A stretch of DNA of 64,000 nucleotides from Shewanella sp. AS1 (GTDB lineage: Bacteria; Pseudomonadota; Gammaproteobacteria; Enterobacterales; Shewanellaceae). The stretch covers positions 124,001 through 188,000 of the forward strand of contig NZ_JAKCLJ010000003.1 in NCBI RefSeq assembly GCF_021412565.1, written 5' to 3'. Shown in pieces: positions 8,963 to 18,618 of this stretch (positions are counted from its first letter, which is position 1; every line of letters starts with the position of its first letter). The notes under the pieces were generated by a model. It was given only the letters and a program-made list of their open reading frames with translations, did not search any database and was not told the origin of the DNA. The translations under genes were made by a program, and so were the position numbers.

Positions 8963-10231
8963 ATGGCTAACTTCATCGATAGAAGGCTAAATACCAAAGG
9001 CAAGAGTACAGTCAACCGGCAACGCTTTATTAACCGTTATAAACAGCAGATCAAGAAAGCGGTCAGCGATGCCGTGACACGCCGCAGCGTCACAGATGTG
9101 GATAAAGGCGAGAAAGTGGGGATCCCGACTCGGGATATCAGCGAGCCGATTTTTCACCAGGGCAGCGGCGGCCTTAAAGAACGAGTTCATCCCGGCAACG
9201 ATCAGTTTGCCCGAGGCGATCAGCTTGAACGCCCACCCCGAGGGGGCGGTCAAGGTAGCGGTCAGGGCAATGCCTCCAATAGCGGTGAGGGTCAGGATGA
9301 CTTTGTGTTTGAGATCTCCAAAGATGAATATCTTGAGCTGTTATTTGAAGATCTTGAGCTACCTAATCTGCAGAAAAATCGTCTCAACAAGCTAGTTGAA
9401 TATCAAACCTACCGCGCAGGGTTCACCAACGATGGCGTTCCCGCCAATATCAACATAGTCCGCTCGCTGCGCTCTTCACTGGCAAGACGTATCGCCATGA
9501 CATCCTCTAAACGTGCCCTGCTCGCCGAACTGCAGGCAGAGCTTGAGCGTTTAGAGCAGACGCCGGGTTCTGAGGCCGAGAAGATTATCGCCCTTAAACA
9601 GGAGATACAGGAACTTGAAAAACGAATCGCCAAGGTGCCTTTTATCGATACCTTCGATTTGCGCTACAACAATTTTGCCAAACGGGAAGTGCCTTCCAGT
9701 CAGGCCGTAATGTTCTGCCTGATGGATGTCTCTGGTTCGATGGATCAAGCCACCAAAGATATGGCTAAGCGTTTCTATATCCTGCTGTATCTGTTTCTCA
9801 CCCGTACCTATAAGAACCTCGAAGTGGTCTATATCCGCCACCATACCCAGGCCAAGGAGGTGGATGAGCATGAGTTCTTTTACTCCCAGGAGACAGGCGG
9901 CACTATAGTCTCCAGCGCGCTGAACCTGATGCACCAGATCCAGCGGGATCGCTACCCCTCGAGTGAATGGAACATCTATGCCGCTCAGGCATCCGATGGG
10001 GATAACTGGGCCGATGACTCGCCTATCTGCAGGCAGCTATTAGATAAGAAACTCCTGCCCGTGGTGCGATATTTCAGTTATATCGAGATCACCAACCGGG
10101 CTCATCAAACCCTGTGGCGCGAGTATGAACAATTACAAAAAGTACACGACAACATAGCCGTGCAGCATATACGTCAGGCCGAGGATATCTATCCTGTATT
10201 TAGAGAGCTATTTAAAAAACAGGCAGTTTAA
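8963..10231 (+). CDS. yeaH: DUF444 family protein YeaH
   Basis: A 422-residue protein beginning [20 protein letters not shown], matching the YeaH N terminus. The start was taken at the ATG at 8963 rather than a GTG two codons earlier, because GGGAGG lies just upstream. A Gly-rich hydrophilic stretch ([19 protein letters not shown]) spans about residues 93-111. The C-terminal half has a von Willebrand factor A-like fold with the metal-site motif MDVSGSMD near residue 255. Its biochemical role is not established. It always accompanies PrkA, and the partner SpoVR-like gene follows nine bases downstream. Confidence 0.93.
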   Translation: MANFIDRRLNTKGKSTVNRQRFINRYKQQIKKAVSDAVTRRSVTDVDKGEKVGIPTRDISEPIFHQGSGGLKERVHPGNDQFARGDQLERPPRGGGQGSGQGNASNSGEGQDDFVFEISKDEYLELLFEDLELPNLQKNRLNKLVEYQTYRAGFTNDGVPANINIVRSLRSSLARRIAMTSSKRALLAELQAELERLEQTPGSEAEKIIALKQEIQELEKRIAKVPFIDTFDLRYNNFAKREVPSSQAVMFCLMDVSGSMDQATKDMAKRFYILLYLFLTRTYKNLEVVYIRHHTQAKEVDEHEFFYSQETGGTIVSSALNLMHQIQRDRYPSSEWNIYAAQASDGDNWADDSPICRQLLDKKLLPVVRYFSYIEITNRAHQTLWREYEQLQKVHDNIAVQHIRQAEDIYPVFRELFKKQAV

Positions 10232-10240
10232 GGGGCGCTT

Positions 10241-11770
10241 ATGAGTACAAAAAAGATAAAAAGATTAGACGATGGGCCCGATTGGACATTTGAGCTGTTG
10301 CAAGAATACCTGACCGAAATTGAGCGTGTGGCCGAGCATTATCGCCTCGATACCTATCCCAACCAGATAGAGGTGATCACGGCCGAGCAGATGATGGATG
10401 CCTACGCAGGGATAGGCATGCCCATAGGTTATACCCATTGGTCTTTTGGTAAGAAGTTTATCGAAACTGAGCGTGGTTATAAGCGTGGTCAGATGGGATT
10501 GGCCTACGAGATAGTGATCAACTCCAATCCTTGTATCGCCTATTTGATGGAGGAGAACACAATTACCATGCAGGCACTGGTGATGGCCCACGCCAACTTT
10601 GGTCACAACAGCTTTTTTAAAAGAAATTACCTGTTTAAGACCTGGACCGATGCCAGCTCCATCATAGACTATCTGGTATTTGCCAAGAACTATATCCGCG
10701 AATGCGAAGAACGCCATGGTGTCGAGCAAGTGGAATCCATTATCGACTCCTGCCATGCCCTGATGAATTATGGTGTCGATCGCTACAAACGCCCAAGCGA
10801 GATCTCCTTTAAGGAGGAGAAGGTGCGTCAAAAAGAGCGGGAAGAATACTTACAGAGCCAGGTTAACGATCTGTGGCGTACCATCCCCCTACGCCATGCC
10901 AGAGAGAAGATAGCCCAACGGGAAAATTTCCCCCCCGAGCCCCAGGAGAATATTCTCTACTTCATCGAGAAAAATGCGCCCCTGCTAGAGCCTTGGCAAC
11001 GGGAGGTGGTGCGAATTGTCAGAAAGATGGGGCAGTATTTCTATCCCCAGAGACAGACTCAAGTGATGAACGAAGGTTGGGCCACCTTCTGGCACTACAC
11101 TATCCTCAATCACCTCTATGATGAGAAACGCTTAAGCGATCGCTTTATGATTGAGTTCCTGCAAAATCACACCAATGTGGTGGCTCAACCCAGCTACAAC
11201 AGCCCCTACTACAGCGGCATCAACCCATACGCCTTGGGCTTTAATATGTTTATCGATATTCGCCGCATCTGTGAATCGCCGACCGAAGAGGATAAACGCT
11301 GGTTTCCTGACATTGCCGGTAGTAACTGGTTAGATACAGTGCACTTTGCCATGGAAAACTTTAAGGATGAGAGTTTTATAAGCCAATATCTGTCACCTAA
11401 TATTATCCGCCAGTTTAAGCTGTTCAGTATCTTAGATGACGATCAGAAAAATTATCTCAGTGTCTCAGCTATCCATGATGAACAAGGTTATCACGATATC
11501 CGCCAGAAACTATCGCAACAGTACAATCTGTCGATGAATGAGCCCAATATTCAGGTGCAGAATGTTGCCATATCCGGGGATCGTTCTCTGCTATTGCGTT
11601 ATATACCCATCAACCGTATTCCGCTTGATGAGAATTACCACGAGGTAGTGAAGCACCTGCACCGGCTGTGGGGCTTCTCGGTGATTTTAGAGGAGCTAAA
11701 CGAACAGGGAGAAACCAAGGTACTGGCTACCTGCCCCGTGAGGGAAAAGAAAGAGCTGGAGCTGATTTAA
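10241..11770 (+). CDS. ycgB: SpoVR family protein YcgB
   Basis: A 509-residue SpoVR-like protein, the same length range as E. coli YcgB (510). Recognisable stretches are YTHWSFGKKF near residue 66, HANFGHNSFFK near residue 126 and NEGWATFWHY near residue 275. His- and Glu-rich segments of this kind suggest a metal-binding all-helical protein. The Bacillus member is needed for spore cortex formation; the role in non-sporulating bacteria is unknown. In E. coli ycgB lies away from yeaGH, whereas here it is the third gene of the prkA operon, which supports a shared function. Confidence 0.93.
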   Translation: MSTKKIKRLDDGPDWTFELLQEYLTEIERVAEHYRLDTYPNQIEVITAEQMMDAYAGIGMPIGYTHWSFGKKFIETERGYKRGQMGLAYEIVINSNPCIAYLMEENTITMQALVMAHANFGHNSFFKRNYLFKTWTDASSIIDYLVFAKNYIRECEERHGVEQVESIIDSCHALMNYGVDRYKRPSEISFKEEKVRQKEREEYLQSQVNDLWRTIPLRHAREKIAQRENFPPEPQENILYFIEKNAPLLEPWQREVVRIVRKMGQYFYPQRQTQVMNEGWATFWHYTILNHLYDEKRLSDRFMIEFLQNHTNVVAQPSYNSPYYSGINPYALGFNMFIDIRRICESPTEEDKRWFPDIAGSNWLDTVHFAMENFKDESFISQYLSPNIIRQFKLFSILDDDQKNYLSVSAIHDEQGYHDIRQKLSQQYNLSMNEPNIQVQNVAISGDRSLLLRYIPINRIPLDENYHEVVKHLHRLWGFSVILEELNEQGETKVLATCPVREKKELELI

Positions 11771-11847
11771 CCAGATTTAAAGCATAGCCTTACTTGAAGC
11801 ATGAGTTTAAAGCGCATAGCGTCTTTAACAGATAGGCCCTAAATAGC

Positions 11848-11873
11848 AAAAAAGCGCCCTTAGGCGCTTTTTT
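11848..11873. terminator. Bidirectional terminator between ycgB and rplY
   Basis: AAAAAAGCGCC and GGCGCTTTTTT flank a short loop, with U-runs in both directions. It separates two convergent genes. Confidence 0.9.
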
Positions 11874-11890
11874 ATGACTTCAAATTCGCA

Positions 11891-12178
11891 TTAAGCGTAA
11901 GTGAAATCCACGTGCTCGATCATAGGCTTGAACGCATGACGTTGCATAGCTTGAACGCGAACTTTAACTTCTTTACCGTCTAAAACGATAGTCAGATCAG
12001 AAGTATAGAAATCATCGTTAGTTTGGATGTTGATGATATCTTTGTGTTCAAATTCAATTGAAACAGCTTCTTTGCCCACGCCGTAGATAACAGCAGGAAC
12101 TTTACCAGCGTGACGTAGGCGGCGGCTCGAACCTTTCCCTATTTCAGTGCGGGTTTGTGCAGTAATAGTGTAAGACAT
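11891..12178 (-). CDS. rplY: 50S ribosomal protein L25
   Basis: A 95-residue single-domain L25 (short form without the CTC extension) that binds 5S r[25 protein letters not shown] is the family N terminus. The start is at 12178, because upstream residues are not conserved and GTGAGA lies eight bases before this ATG. It is a single gene with a terminator shared with ycgB. Confidence 0.96.
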   Translation of the reverse strand: MSYTITAQTRTEIGKGSSRRLRHAGKVPAVIYGVGKEAVSIEFEHKDIINIQTNDDFYTSDLTIVLDGKEVKVRVQAMQRHAFKPMIEHVDFTYA

Positions 12179-12304
12179 GATTTTCTCACTTAAATAAATA
12201 AAATTGTGTATAGCCAAAGTTTTCGACCAACCAAGGCCTCATTTAAAGCGCGCGAATATTACCATATCCCGCACACTAACACAATCATAACTTATATTCA
12301 GTGG

Positions 12305-12859
12305 TTACCAATGTCTGATAGGACCGGTATCCACATGCACAAAACCAGAATCTGGGTAGTAACCTACACCGCCGAGTTTCAATGACAGCGCCGCATCGCG
12401 CAGTGTCTTTAAGTGTACACCTGGGATAGCAATGTCCATCGCCATACCTTTCATGTGATAACTCTTCTTGGCCACACCACTGCTATGAGAAGACAACATA
12501 TTGTTGGTCTTAGGACAACGGTAACCCGAGATCACATGGATCTCTTTATCAACACTGAGGTTGAGTGTTTGCTTCAATGTAAACAGGAGATCGAATAAGC
12601 GCTTATCCATTGGCGCTTCCAGGTTCTCACGATGATCGCGAAGAATATGGTTAAAATGATCTAAGGTGTCAGCTTGATACTGACCATCAATCCAATAGTT
12701 ACCGTGTCCTCTCTCACCTGTATGTCTGTTATAAAAGCTTAAACTTTTGATCCCTGTAGTCGAACGACTGGCTTTTGCTTTTGGGGATACTAAAGAAATA
12801 ACTGCTGCACCACTTAAACCTAACATAAACTGTCTACGTGAAGGACAAACTATTGACAC
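12305..12859 (-). CDS. mepK: Tat-exported murein endopeptidase, MepK/YcbK (DUF882, peptidase M15)
   Basis: 184 residues. The N terminus SRRQFMLGLSGAAVISL is a twin-arginine signal peptide, followed by an SPKAKAS cleavage region. The mature part is an M15-type zinc peptidase: ISGYRCPKTN, then SYHMKGMAMDIAIP (His and Asp ligands) and GFVHVDTGPIRHW (third ligand and catalytic region). E. coli MepK cleaves 3-3 cross-links made by L,D-transpeptidases. The neighbour upstream is the transpeptidase itself, as in E. coli (ycbB-ycbK). The start is GTG with AGGTGG 7 bases upstream. Confidence 0.9.
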   Translation of the reverse strand: MSIVCPSRRQFMLGLSGAAVISLVSPKAKASRSTTGIKSLSFYNRHTGERGHGNYWIDGQYQADTLDHFNHILRDHRENLEAPMDKRLFDLLFTLKQTLNLSVDKEIHVISGYRCPKTNNMLSSHSSGVAKKSYHMKGMAMDIAIPGVHLKTLRDAALSLKLGGVGYYPDSGFVHVDTGPIRHW

Positions 12860-12953
12860 TCAACACCACCTATTTGTTTAAAATTTAACCAGAGAGGCGG
12901 CAAATTTAAACACTTCCGGGAGAGATTGCAAGTAATAAATTTACAAAATGTGA

Positions 12954-14363
12954 TTAATCTTTAATCTGTTTTAGTGTGTTCTGAGCATGCAATGTGCCAC
13001 TAAAATCCTGATTTATATTGTATATATCGTCCCTGAACTGGGCGATATTCTGCTCATCCAGCCATGAGGTCCAATAGACTAAATGTAGTGGTAATTTATC
13101 ATTAAAGGCAAACCATTGGGTTTTTGTACGTTCTATCTGCATATCGACCCAGGTCTGTTTATCGCTAACTAAGTATGAGGCCATCCAGTTTGCAAGCTGC
13201 TCGACTTTCTCGACCCGAATACAACCTGAAGAGAGCGCCCTGTCACTACGAGCAAACAGCCCTTTTTCTGTGGTATCGTGCAAATACACACTAAATTCAT
13301 TAGCAAAGAAAAACTTATAACGCCCTAAGGTATTCCTCTCGCCCGGCTTTTGCACCAGACGATAGGGAAACTGCCCCTTAGCACTATCACTCCACTCCTC
13401 AGCGGTTTTCGTGACCCGTTCGCCAGCGTAATTGAACACCTCGAAATTGAGCCGACTCAGATAACTGCCATCTTTACGCACTTTAGGTAAGAGATCGAGT
13501 TTGACTAATTTTCGGGGCACATTCCAACTGGGATTAAGCACAAGACTGCTTATCTCTCCTTTAATGATCGGGGTGGGACGGTAGGGTTTACCCACTATGA
13601 CTCTCGACTGCAGCGCCACTCTATCCTCATCAACCAAAACCATCTCGTAGGCAGGAATATTGATCAACAGATAACGATCGCCGACATCCGCCATATACTT
13701 TGCCCGCTCGACAAAATTAAAGGCCAGCATTCGCGCACGTTCCATGGGGGTGAAATTAAGCCAGCGCAGAGTCGCAGGGCCTATGATGCCATCAGCTTTC
13801 AGCCCATGCCGGGTCTGAAACCTCAGCACAGCATCCCGCAAGTGTTTATCGTAATAGTCGACACGATCATTTGGCTGGGAATAACCATCACGGTAATCCC
13901 TTAACCAGATAAGGCGAGAAGTGATCTCAGGAATATCGGCATGGGAATCACCGGGCTTTAACCACTTATCTGTGGTAAGCGTTTGCCAGCTCTGCTGACT
14001 TGCTAACCAGGTAAGGTAACGCAGGCGATTACTCAACCCCAGATATCCCTCGATATCAGGTTCTAACGCCGCGGCGGCAACAAATACATCTTTGTCACTT
14101 AGTAACTCAGGCTCACGAATGGCGATACCGTGTCTTTGCCAGAAGTCGCTTATCGACGCACTAAGTTCCTGTAATTCGTTGGTCGTGATTGGGGCAGTAG
14201 AAGCTAAACGGGCTTGATAATCTATCAAGTCATTATGGGGCTCAGCCAAGACTATCAGGTTTACCTGCTGTCTTAGTGACGCTATCGCCGCATCCATTCG
14301 CTGATCTGCTGCTACAAAAGGGATAAACAGCAGTGCAATCACCGCAACTATAGTTCGCATCAT
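12954..14363 (-). CDS. ldtD: L,D-transpeptidase (YcbB/LdtD family)
   Basis: A 469-residue periplasmic enzyme, shorter than E. coli LdtD (615). There is a Sec signal peptide (residues 1-19, ending VAA). A peptidoglycan-binding domain follows at about residues 175-215 (LRFQTRHGLKADGIIGPATL). The YkuD catalytic domain has HDTTEKGLFARS followed by ALSSGCIRVE, where the Cys is the nucleophile. It forms meso-DAP-to-meso-DAP 3-3 cross-links. It is upstream of mepK on the same strand with a gap of 94 bases, so a synthesis/cleavage pair is encoded together. Confidence 0.92.
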   Translation of the reverse strand: MMRTIVAVIALLFIPFVAADQRMDAAIASLRQQVNLIVLAEPHNDLIDYQARLASTAPITTNELQELSASISDFWQRHGIAIREPELLSDKDVFVAAAALEPDIEGYLGLSNRLRYLTWLASQQSWQTLTTDKWLKPGDSHADIPEITSRLIWLRDYRDGYSQPNDRVDYYDKHLRDAVLRFQTRHGLKADGIIGPATLRWLNFTPMERARMLAFNFVERAKYMADVGDRYLLINIPAYEMVLVDEDRVALQSRVIVGKPYRPTPIIKGEISSLVLNPSWNVPRKLVKLDLLPKVRKDGSYLSRLNFEVFNYAGERVTKTAEEWSDSAKGQFPYRLVQKPGERNTLGRYKFFFANEFSVYLHDTTEKGLFARSDRALSSGCIRVEKVEQLANWMASYLVSDKQTWVDMQIERTKTQWFAFNDKLPLHLVYWTSWLDEQNIAQFRDDIYNINQDFSGTLHAQNTLKQIKD

Positions 14364-14512
14364 ATTACCTCCCTTGGTAATTATGGCGCAAAGATAGGTA
14401 TCTAGCCTGTGAGAGCAAAGACGGATTTTTTATAAGCTCAGATAATTCTCAAACAAAGGGGTTTTACACTCAGATGAAAACTCAGCATTCAGGGAAATCA
14501 AATACAAAAAGA

Positions 14513-14916
14513 TGGTACCCGAGGCCAGACTCAAAGCTTGTATATTAGCGGCACGCCTTAGTGCCATTCGAGTATGGCTTTTAAAATAATTCATATGCAA
14601 AAAAGCCCCAACTTAAGTTGAGGCTCTACGCTATTCACTAAGAATAATGGTACCCGAGGCCAGACTCAAAGCTTGTATATTAGCGGCACGCCTTCGTGCC
14701 ATTCAAGTATGGCTTTAAAATAATTCATATGCAAAAAAGCCCCAACTTAAGTTGAGGCTTTACGCTATTCACTAAGAATAATGCTACCCGAGGCCAGACT
14801 CAAAGCTTGTATAAAAGCGGCACGCCTACGTGCCATTCGAGTATGGCTTTTAAAATAATTCATATGCAAAAAAGCCCCAACTTAAGTTGAGGCTTTACGC
14901 TATTCACTAAGAATAA
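14513..14916 (-). repeat. Three tandem 134-135-bp repeats carrying the 3' end of tRNA-Leu(UAA)
   Basis: The units begin at 14513, 14648 and 14782 on the plus strand, with only a few differences between them. In transcription order each unit holds a terminator hairpin, a spacer with a GGCACG/CGTGCC hairpin, an AT-rich motif, and a copy of the last 19 bases of tRNA-Leu ending in the encoded CCA (one copy has a changed base at GGTACC). They lie directly downstream of the intact tRNA. The layout resembles the 178-bp repeats behind E. coli tyrT, which also carry the tRNA's 3'-terminal bases. In each unit TGAACT of the T arm is replaced by an 18-base sequence, so none can be a functional tRNA. Confidence 0.9.
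14868..14895 (-). terminator. Terminator after tRNA-Leu, repeated in each 135-bp unit
   Basis: The hairpin AAGCCTCAACTT/AAGTTGGGGCTT on the minus strand has one U-G pair that would be a C-A mismatch in the other orientation, and it runs into TTTTTTG. Copies lie at about 14733-14760 and 14598-14626, giving three terminators in a row. Confidence 0.85.
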
Positions 14917-15002
14917 TGGTACCCGAGGCCAGACTTGAACTGGCACGCTTATTCAGCGAGGGATTTTAAATCCCTTGTGTCTACCGATTCCACCACTCGG
15001 GC
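14917..15002 (-). tRNA. tRNA-Leu (anticodon UAA)
   Basis: 86 bases with a class II long variable arm, acceptor GCCCGAG/CTCGGGT, encoded CCA, and the anticodon loop TTTAAAA giving UAA. It is the last of the Gly-Cys-Leu cluster, matching E. coli glyW-cysT-leuZ after pgsA. Confidence 0.97.
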
Positions 15003-15072
15003 AAAAGTGTGTTTTAGCATTAACTAGCTCTTAAAGCTTTGACCTTAAAGCAGCTAACAATAAAACTTAATG

Positions 15073-15146
15073 TGGAGGCGCGACCCGGAGTCGAACCGAG
15101 ATCGACGGATTTGCAATCCGCAGCATAGCCATTCTGCCATCGCGCC
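15073..15146 (-). tRNA. tRNA-Cys (anticodon GCA)
   Basis: 74 bases with acceptor GGCGCGA/TCGCGCC, discriminator U, encoded CCA and anticodon loop TTGCAAA. It is the second intact tRNA in the cluster. Confidence 0.97.
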
Positions 15147-15191
15147 AAATGATGTTTATCCAATAGTTTATATATTTAAAATATTTTATAT

Positions 15192-15291
15192 TGGAGCGAC
15201 ATATCGGGTTCGAACCAATAAAGAACCCATAATCTATACCTTGGAAAGGTATCGCCCATTATCTAAAAAGAGTCAACTGAGCTAATATCGC
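15192..15291 (-). pseudogene. Aberrant tRNA-Gly-like copy (anticodon UCC) with expanded D and variable loops
   Basis: A 100-base copy of the neighbouring tRNA-Gly(GCC). The D loop is about 13 bases longer and the variable region about 11 bases longer, and the anticodon loop reads TTTCCAA. The helices survive: acceptor GCGATAT/ATGTCGC with one U-G pair, D stem GCTC/GGGC with one U-G pair, an intact anticodon stem, T stem ATTGG/CCGAT with one U-G pair, and an encoded CCA. It is called a pseudogene because the loop sizes are far outside the normal range, but preserved pairing leaves function open. Confidence 0.7.
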
Positions 15292-15306
15292 ATCACTTTT
15301 AAATAT

Positions 15307-15382
15307 TGGAGCGACATATCGGGTTCGAACCGATGACCTATACCTTGGCAAGGTATCGCTCTACCAACTGAGCTAATGTCGC
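15307..15382 (-). tRNA. tRNA-Gly (anticodon GCC)
   Basis: 76 bases with acceptor GCGACAT/ATGTCGC, anticodon loop TTGCCAA and encoded CCA. It is the first gene of the tRNA transcript, 41 bases downstream of the predicted -10. Confidence 0.97.
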
Positions 15383-15423
15383 ATCACCAATCAAGAAATC
15401 ATTTCCCCTGACTGCGGATTGGC

Positions 15424-15451
15424 ATTCTACCGATTTACCCCTAAGTGTCAA
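15424..15451 (-). promoter_or_regulatory. Promoter of the Gly-Cys-Leu tRNA operon
   Basis: The minus strand carries a perfect TTGACA and TAGAAT separated by 16 bases. It is placed after the pgsA stop, so the tRNAs have their own strong promoter. Confidence 0.85.
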
Positions 15452-15504
15452 CGCTCTATTTAGGATAATGAGATCGTTTGGACACTTAGTGATCGCATTG
15501 CATT

Positions 15505-16062
15505 TTAATTGTTCGATTCGTCGGTTAAATCGCTCCACGCCGCCATCACATAGCTGACCATAGACCAGAAAGTGAGGATAGCGGCAATATAAAGCAGCGT
15601 CATGGCAACATAGATTAGAAAGTCGTTGGGTTGCCAGATCAAACCAATAATGGCCAGCATCTGCGCCGCCGTCTTATATTTGCCTATCCAAGATACCGCG
15701 ACCGCACCGCGCTTACCTATCTCGGCCATCCACTCACGTAGTGCGGAGATCACTATCTCACGCCCTATCATAAAGAGTGCCGGTAGTGTCAGCCAGACAC
15801 TGTCATACTGCTCTACCAACAGCACTAATGCTGTGGTCACCATGATCTTATCGGCGACAGGATCGAGAAAGGCGCCAAAACGGGTCGACTGTTTCAGTTT
15901 TCTCGCCGCATAACCGTCCAAGGCGTCAGTGACGGCTGCCAACCAGAAAACAAAGGCAGCAGCAAAGGGCGACCAGGAGTAGTTCGTATAAAAAAAGATC
16001 ACGAAAACAGGCAGTAACACTAACCTGAATAGGGTTAAGGCTATCGGTACATTAAACGGCAT
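15505..16062 (-). CDS. pgsA: CDP-diacylglycerol--glycerol-3-phosphate 3-phosphatidyltransferase
   Basis: A 185-residue integral membrane enzyme that makes phosphatidylglycerol phosphate, the committed step to phosphatidylglycerol and cardiolipin. The CDP-alcohol phosphotransferase signature [11 protein letters not shown]...[10 protein letters not shown] lies at about residues 46-73. Several membrane segments are present. It lies 47 bases downstream of uvrC, in the E. coli order uvrY-uvrC-pgsA-tRNA. The ATG has no strong Shine-Dalgarno, but the N terminus [14 protein letters not shown] aligns with E. coli PgsA. Confidence 0.96.
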   Translation of the reverse strand: MPFNVPIALTLFRLVLLPVFVIFFYTNYSWSPFAAAFVFWLAAVTDALDGYAARKLKQSTRFGAFLDPVADKIMVTTALVLLVEQYDSVWLTLPALFMIGREIVISALREWMAEIGKRGAVAVSWIGKYKTAAQMLAIIGLIWQPNDFLIYVAMTLLYIAAILTFWSMVSYVMAAWSDLTDESNN

Positions 16063-16109
16063 GGGAAAACCAATTATCTATAAGCAGCGCCAATCTTGCC
16101 TTAATTTTG

Positions 16110-17942
16110 TCACCCCCGCAATGAATCATGTATTGTTTGCGCCATTTCTAAGCTAATCCCAGGCACTTTTGCCAATTGTGCCACACTCGCGCCTTTGACC
16201 TGTTGCAAGCCACCTAAGTACTGGAGTAAGGCTTTACGGCGCTTAGGTCCCACACCCGCAATCGACTCCAAGCTCGAGGTGTTACGGGTTTTCTGGCGTT
16301 TATTCCTGTGGCCGGTAATGGCAAATCGATGAGACTCATCGCGAATATGCTGAATTAAATGCAGCGCCGGTGAGTCTGCCGGCAGATGAAACGCCAGTTC
16401 ATTCTCACCATAGATTAAGGTTTCCAGTCCGGGCTTACGCCCCTCCCCCTTGGCAATACCAATCAGGGTCGGCGCAACATCCAATTTAGAAAATTTTTCA
16501 TTGACCACTTTCTGGGCGATCCTAAGCTGACCTATACCACCGTCGATAAACAGAATATCGGGGATCTTACCGTTTGCATCTACCTTATCGAAACGGCGAC
16601 CTATGGCCTGCTTCATGGCCGCATAATCGTCCCCAGGGGTAATCCCATGAATATTATAGCGCCTATAATCCGCCTTATGTGGGCCTTCTCGATTAAAGAC
16701 CACACAGGAGGCCACTGTACTCTCACCCATGGTGTGACTGATATCGAAGCACTCCATGCGCTGTATCTTCTGGGTCTGCTCAAGCGCCTCTTCCAGCAGC
16801 AGGAAACGCTGCTCGACGGTATTTTGATGAGAAAGCCGCGTCTCGACGGCATTTTTTGCATTGGAATCAGCGATGCGTAGAAAACTGGCGCGTTCGCTGC
16901 GCACCTTGGTCTTGATCACAAGATTCTTTGCCAGCGCTTCTTTTATCGCCTGTTCCAGTTCGTGGATATCATCGAACTCGCTGCTGACGATGATCTCGCT
17001 CGGCAAAGTGCGGTGGCTCTCGAAATTAAGGTAAAACTGCAGCATAAAAGATCGCAGCACTTCGCTTAGCTCAGTCTCACTGGGCACGGCCGGATAATAG
17101 CTGCGACTGCCGAATATCTTGCCGTTTCGAATAAACAGCAGATGAAAACAGGCAATGCCGGAGGCAAAATGTACCCCAATAACATCCATATCGCCCTGAT
17201 TGCCTGAGACCTCCTGCTGCTCCACAACCCGCCTTAAGGCATTGATCTGATCCCGGTAACGCGCCGCATCTTCATAGTTAAGCGCCGCGGCGGCCTGCTC
17301 CATCTTTGCCACCAGACTCGCCATCACCTGTTGATCCTTGCCTTTGAGGAATAGGGTGGCCAGTTTGACCTGCTCCCGATACTCCTCATCGGAGACTTTA
17401 GCTACGCATGGGGCGCTGCAGCGAGCAATTTGATACTGCAAACAGGGACGAGAGCGCGCCTTATAGTAGAGGTCGTCACACTGACGCACGGGAAACAGCT
17501 TCTGCATCAGATTCAGGCTTTCCCGCACCGCGCCGCCATTGGGATAGGGACCAAAATATTGTCCCTTCTCCCGCTTGGCACCCCTATGGTAAGCCAGCCT
17601 AGGATGGGTGTGGTCGCTTAGGAAAATATAGGGATAGGATTTATCGTCCCGCAGCAGCACATTGTATTTGGGCATGTACTGCTTGATGTAATCATTTTCG
17701 AGGATCAGCGCATCTGTCTCACTCGGGGTGAGGGTCACATCTATGTCATGTATGTGGGAGACAAGGGCCTGAGTCTTAACATTGTTGAGGTTTTTACGAA
17801 AATAGGAGCTAAGACGCTTTTTTAAGTCTTTGGCTTTGCCGACGTAAATCACATTGTGGTCGGCGTCGTACATACGGTAGACGCCCGCCGATGAGGAGAC
17901 AGTTTTGAGAAAGCGTGTCGGATTAAAAGCGTGAGCAGGCAT
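16110..17942 (-). CDS. uvrC: Excinuclease ABC subunit C
   Basis: A 610-residue nuclease that makes both incisions in nucleotide excision repair. The N-terminal GIY-YIG domain ([21 protein letters not shown]) makes the 3' cut. A Cys-rich segment near residues 154-178 follows, then the UVR domain near residue 210, which contacts UvrB. The RNase H-like domain ([19 protein letters not shown]) makes the 5' cut. Two helix-hairpin-helix motifs close the protein ([23 protein letters not shown]). It starts 31 bases after uvrY. Confidence 0.97.
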   Translation of the reverse strand: MPAHAFNPTRFLKTVSSSAGVYRMYDADHNVIYVGKAKDLKKRLSSYFRKNLNNVKTQALVSHIHDIDVTLTPSETDALILENDYIKQYMPKYNVLLRDDKSYPYIFLSDHTHPRLAYHRGAKREKGQYFGPYPNGGAVRESLNLMQKLFPVRQCDDLYYKARSRPCLQYQIARCSAPCVAKVSDEEYREQVKLATLFLKGKDQQVMASLVAKMEQAAAALNYEDAARYRDQINALRRVVEQQEVSGNQGDMDVIGVHFASGIACFHLLFIRNGKIFGSRSYYPAVPSETELSEVLRSFMLQFYLNFESHRTLPSEIIVSSEFDDIHELEQAIKEALAKNLVIKTKVRSERASFLRIADSNAKNAVETRLSHQNTVEQRFLLLEEALEQTQKIQRMECFDISHTMGESTVASCVVFNREGPHKADYRRYNIHGITPGDDYAAMKQAIGRRFDKVDANGKIPDILFIDGGIGQLRIAQKVVNEKFSKLDVAPTLIGIAKGEGRKPGLETLIYGENELAFHLPADSPALHLIQHIRDESHRFAITGHRNKRQKTRNTSSLESIAGVGPKRRKALLQYLGGLQQVKGASVAQLAKVPGISLEMAQTIHDSLRG

Positions 17943-17973
17943 AAAAGTGCTAAATGCTCATGACGAGCATGAA

Positions 17974-18618
17974 TTAAAATTGACCAGTATCGAGCATCTT
18001 ATAACGTATGGCCAGACGTGTCAGCTCCACATCACCGCTGATCCCCAGTTTATCGAATAAACGGTAACGGTAACTGTTAACGGTTTTAGGGCTAAGATTA
18101 AGCTGCTCGGAAATATCACTGACTTTCTCGCCACTGGTGATCATCATCATGATCTGCAGCTCGCGCTCAGACAGCGATTTAAAGGGGTTTTCCTCTGTCT
18201 GATTAAACTGGCTCAGTGCCATCTGCTGGGCAATTTCCGGTGACAGATAACGCTGACCGTGCGCCACCTGCCTGATAGCCTGTAACACTTCCGGCGGGGT
18301 TGCGCCTTTGGTCAAATAACCCGAGGCACCGGCCTGCATCACTTTAGTCGGAAAAGGATCTTCGCTGTGAACCGTCAACACGATGATTTTGGCGTGGGAC
18401 TGATAACGCAGGATTTTACGAGTCGCTTCCAGGCCGCCGATCCCCGGCATATTCATATCCATTAAGATGACATCGGCCTCATTATTACGGCTCCACTGGA
18501 CGGCGGTTTCTCCATCACTGGCTTCGCCAACCACTTTAATGCCGCGCTCATCCTCTAAAATACGGCGAATGCCGGTTCGGACAAGCTCATGATCATCGAC
18601 TAAATATACAGATATCAA
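17974..18618 (-). CDS. uvrY: Response regulator UvrY/GacA
   Basis: A 214-residue NarL/FixJ-type regulator. The receiver domain has the DDHELVR acidic pair and the phospho-acceptor Asp in VILMDMNMPG. The C-terminal LuxR-type helix-turn-helix is LSERELQIMMM...SPKTVNSYRYRLFDKL. UvrY/GacA responds to BarA/GacS and activates small RNAs of the Csr system. I set the start at a TTG (18618): the protein then begins MISVYLVDDHELV like E. coli UvrY, and AGGT lies upstream. A longer reading frame also begins with TTG and has no family support. Confidence 0.93.
   Translation of the reverse strand: MISVYLVDDHELVRTGIRRILEDERGIKVVGEASDGETAVQWSRNNEADVILMDMNMPGIGGLEATRKILRYQSHAKIIVLTVHSEDPFPTKVMQAGASGYLTKGATPPEVLQAIRQVAHGQRYLSPEIAQQMALSQFNQTEENPFKSLSERELQIMMMITSGEKVSDISEQLNLSPKTVNSYRYRLFDKLGISGDVELTRLAIRYKMLDTGQF

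Noticed and set aside
14513..14916. Possible CRISPR array
   Set aside because: The repeats are 135 bases with no unique spacers and contain tRNA and terminator sequence.
14513..15002. An integrated prophage or island at tRNA-Leu
   Set aside because: The 3'-end copies could be att scars, but no integrase or foreign genes are present and the regular 135-base period fits tandem duplication better.
15070..15285. A plus-strand reading frame of 71 codons
   Set aside because: It is antisense to tRNA-Cys and the Gly-like copy and consists of tRNA sequence read in reverse; no protein support.
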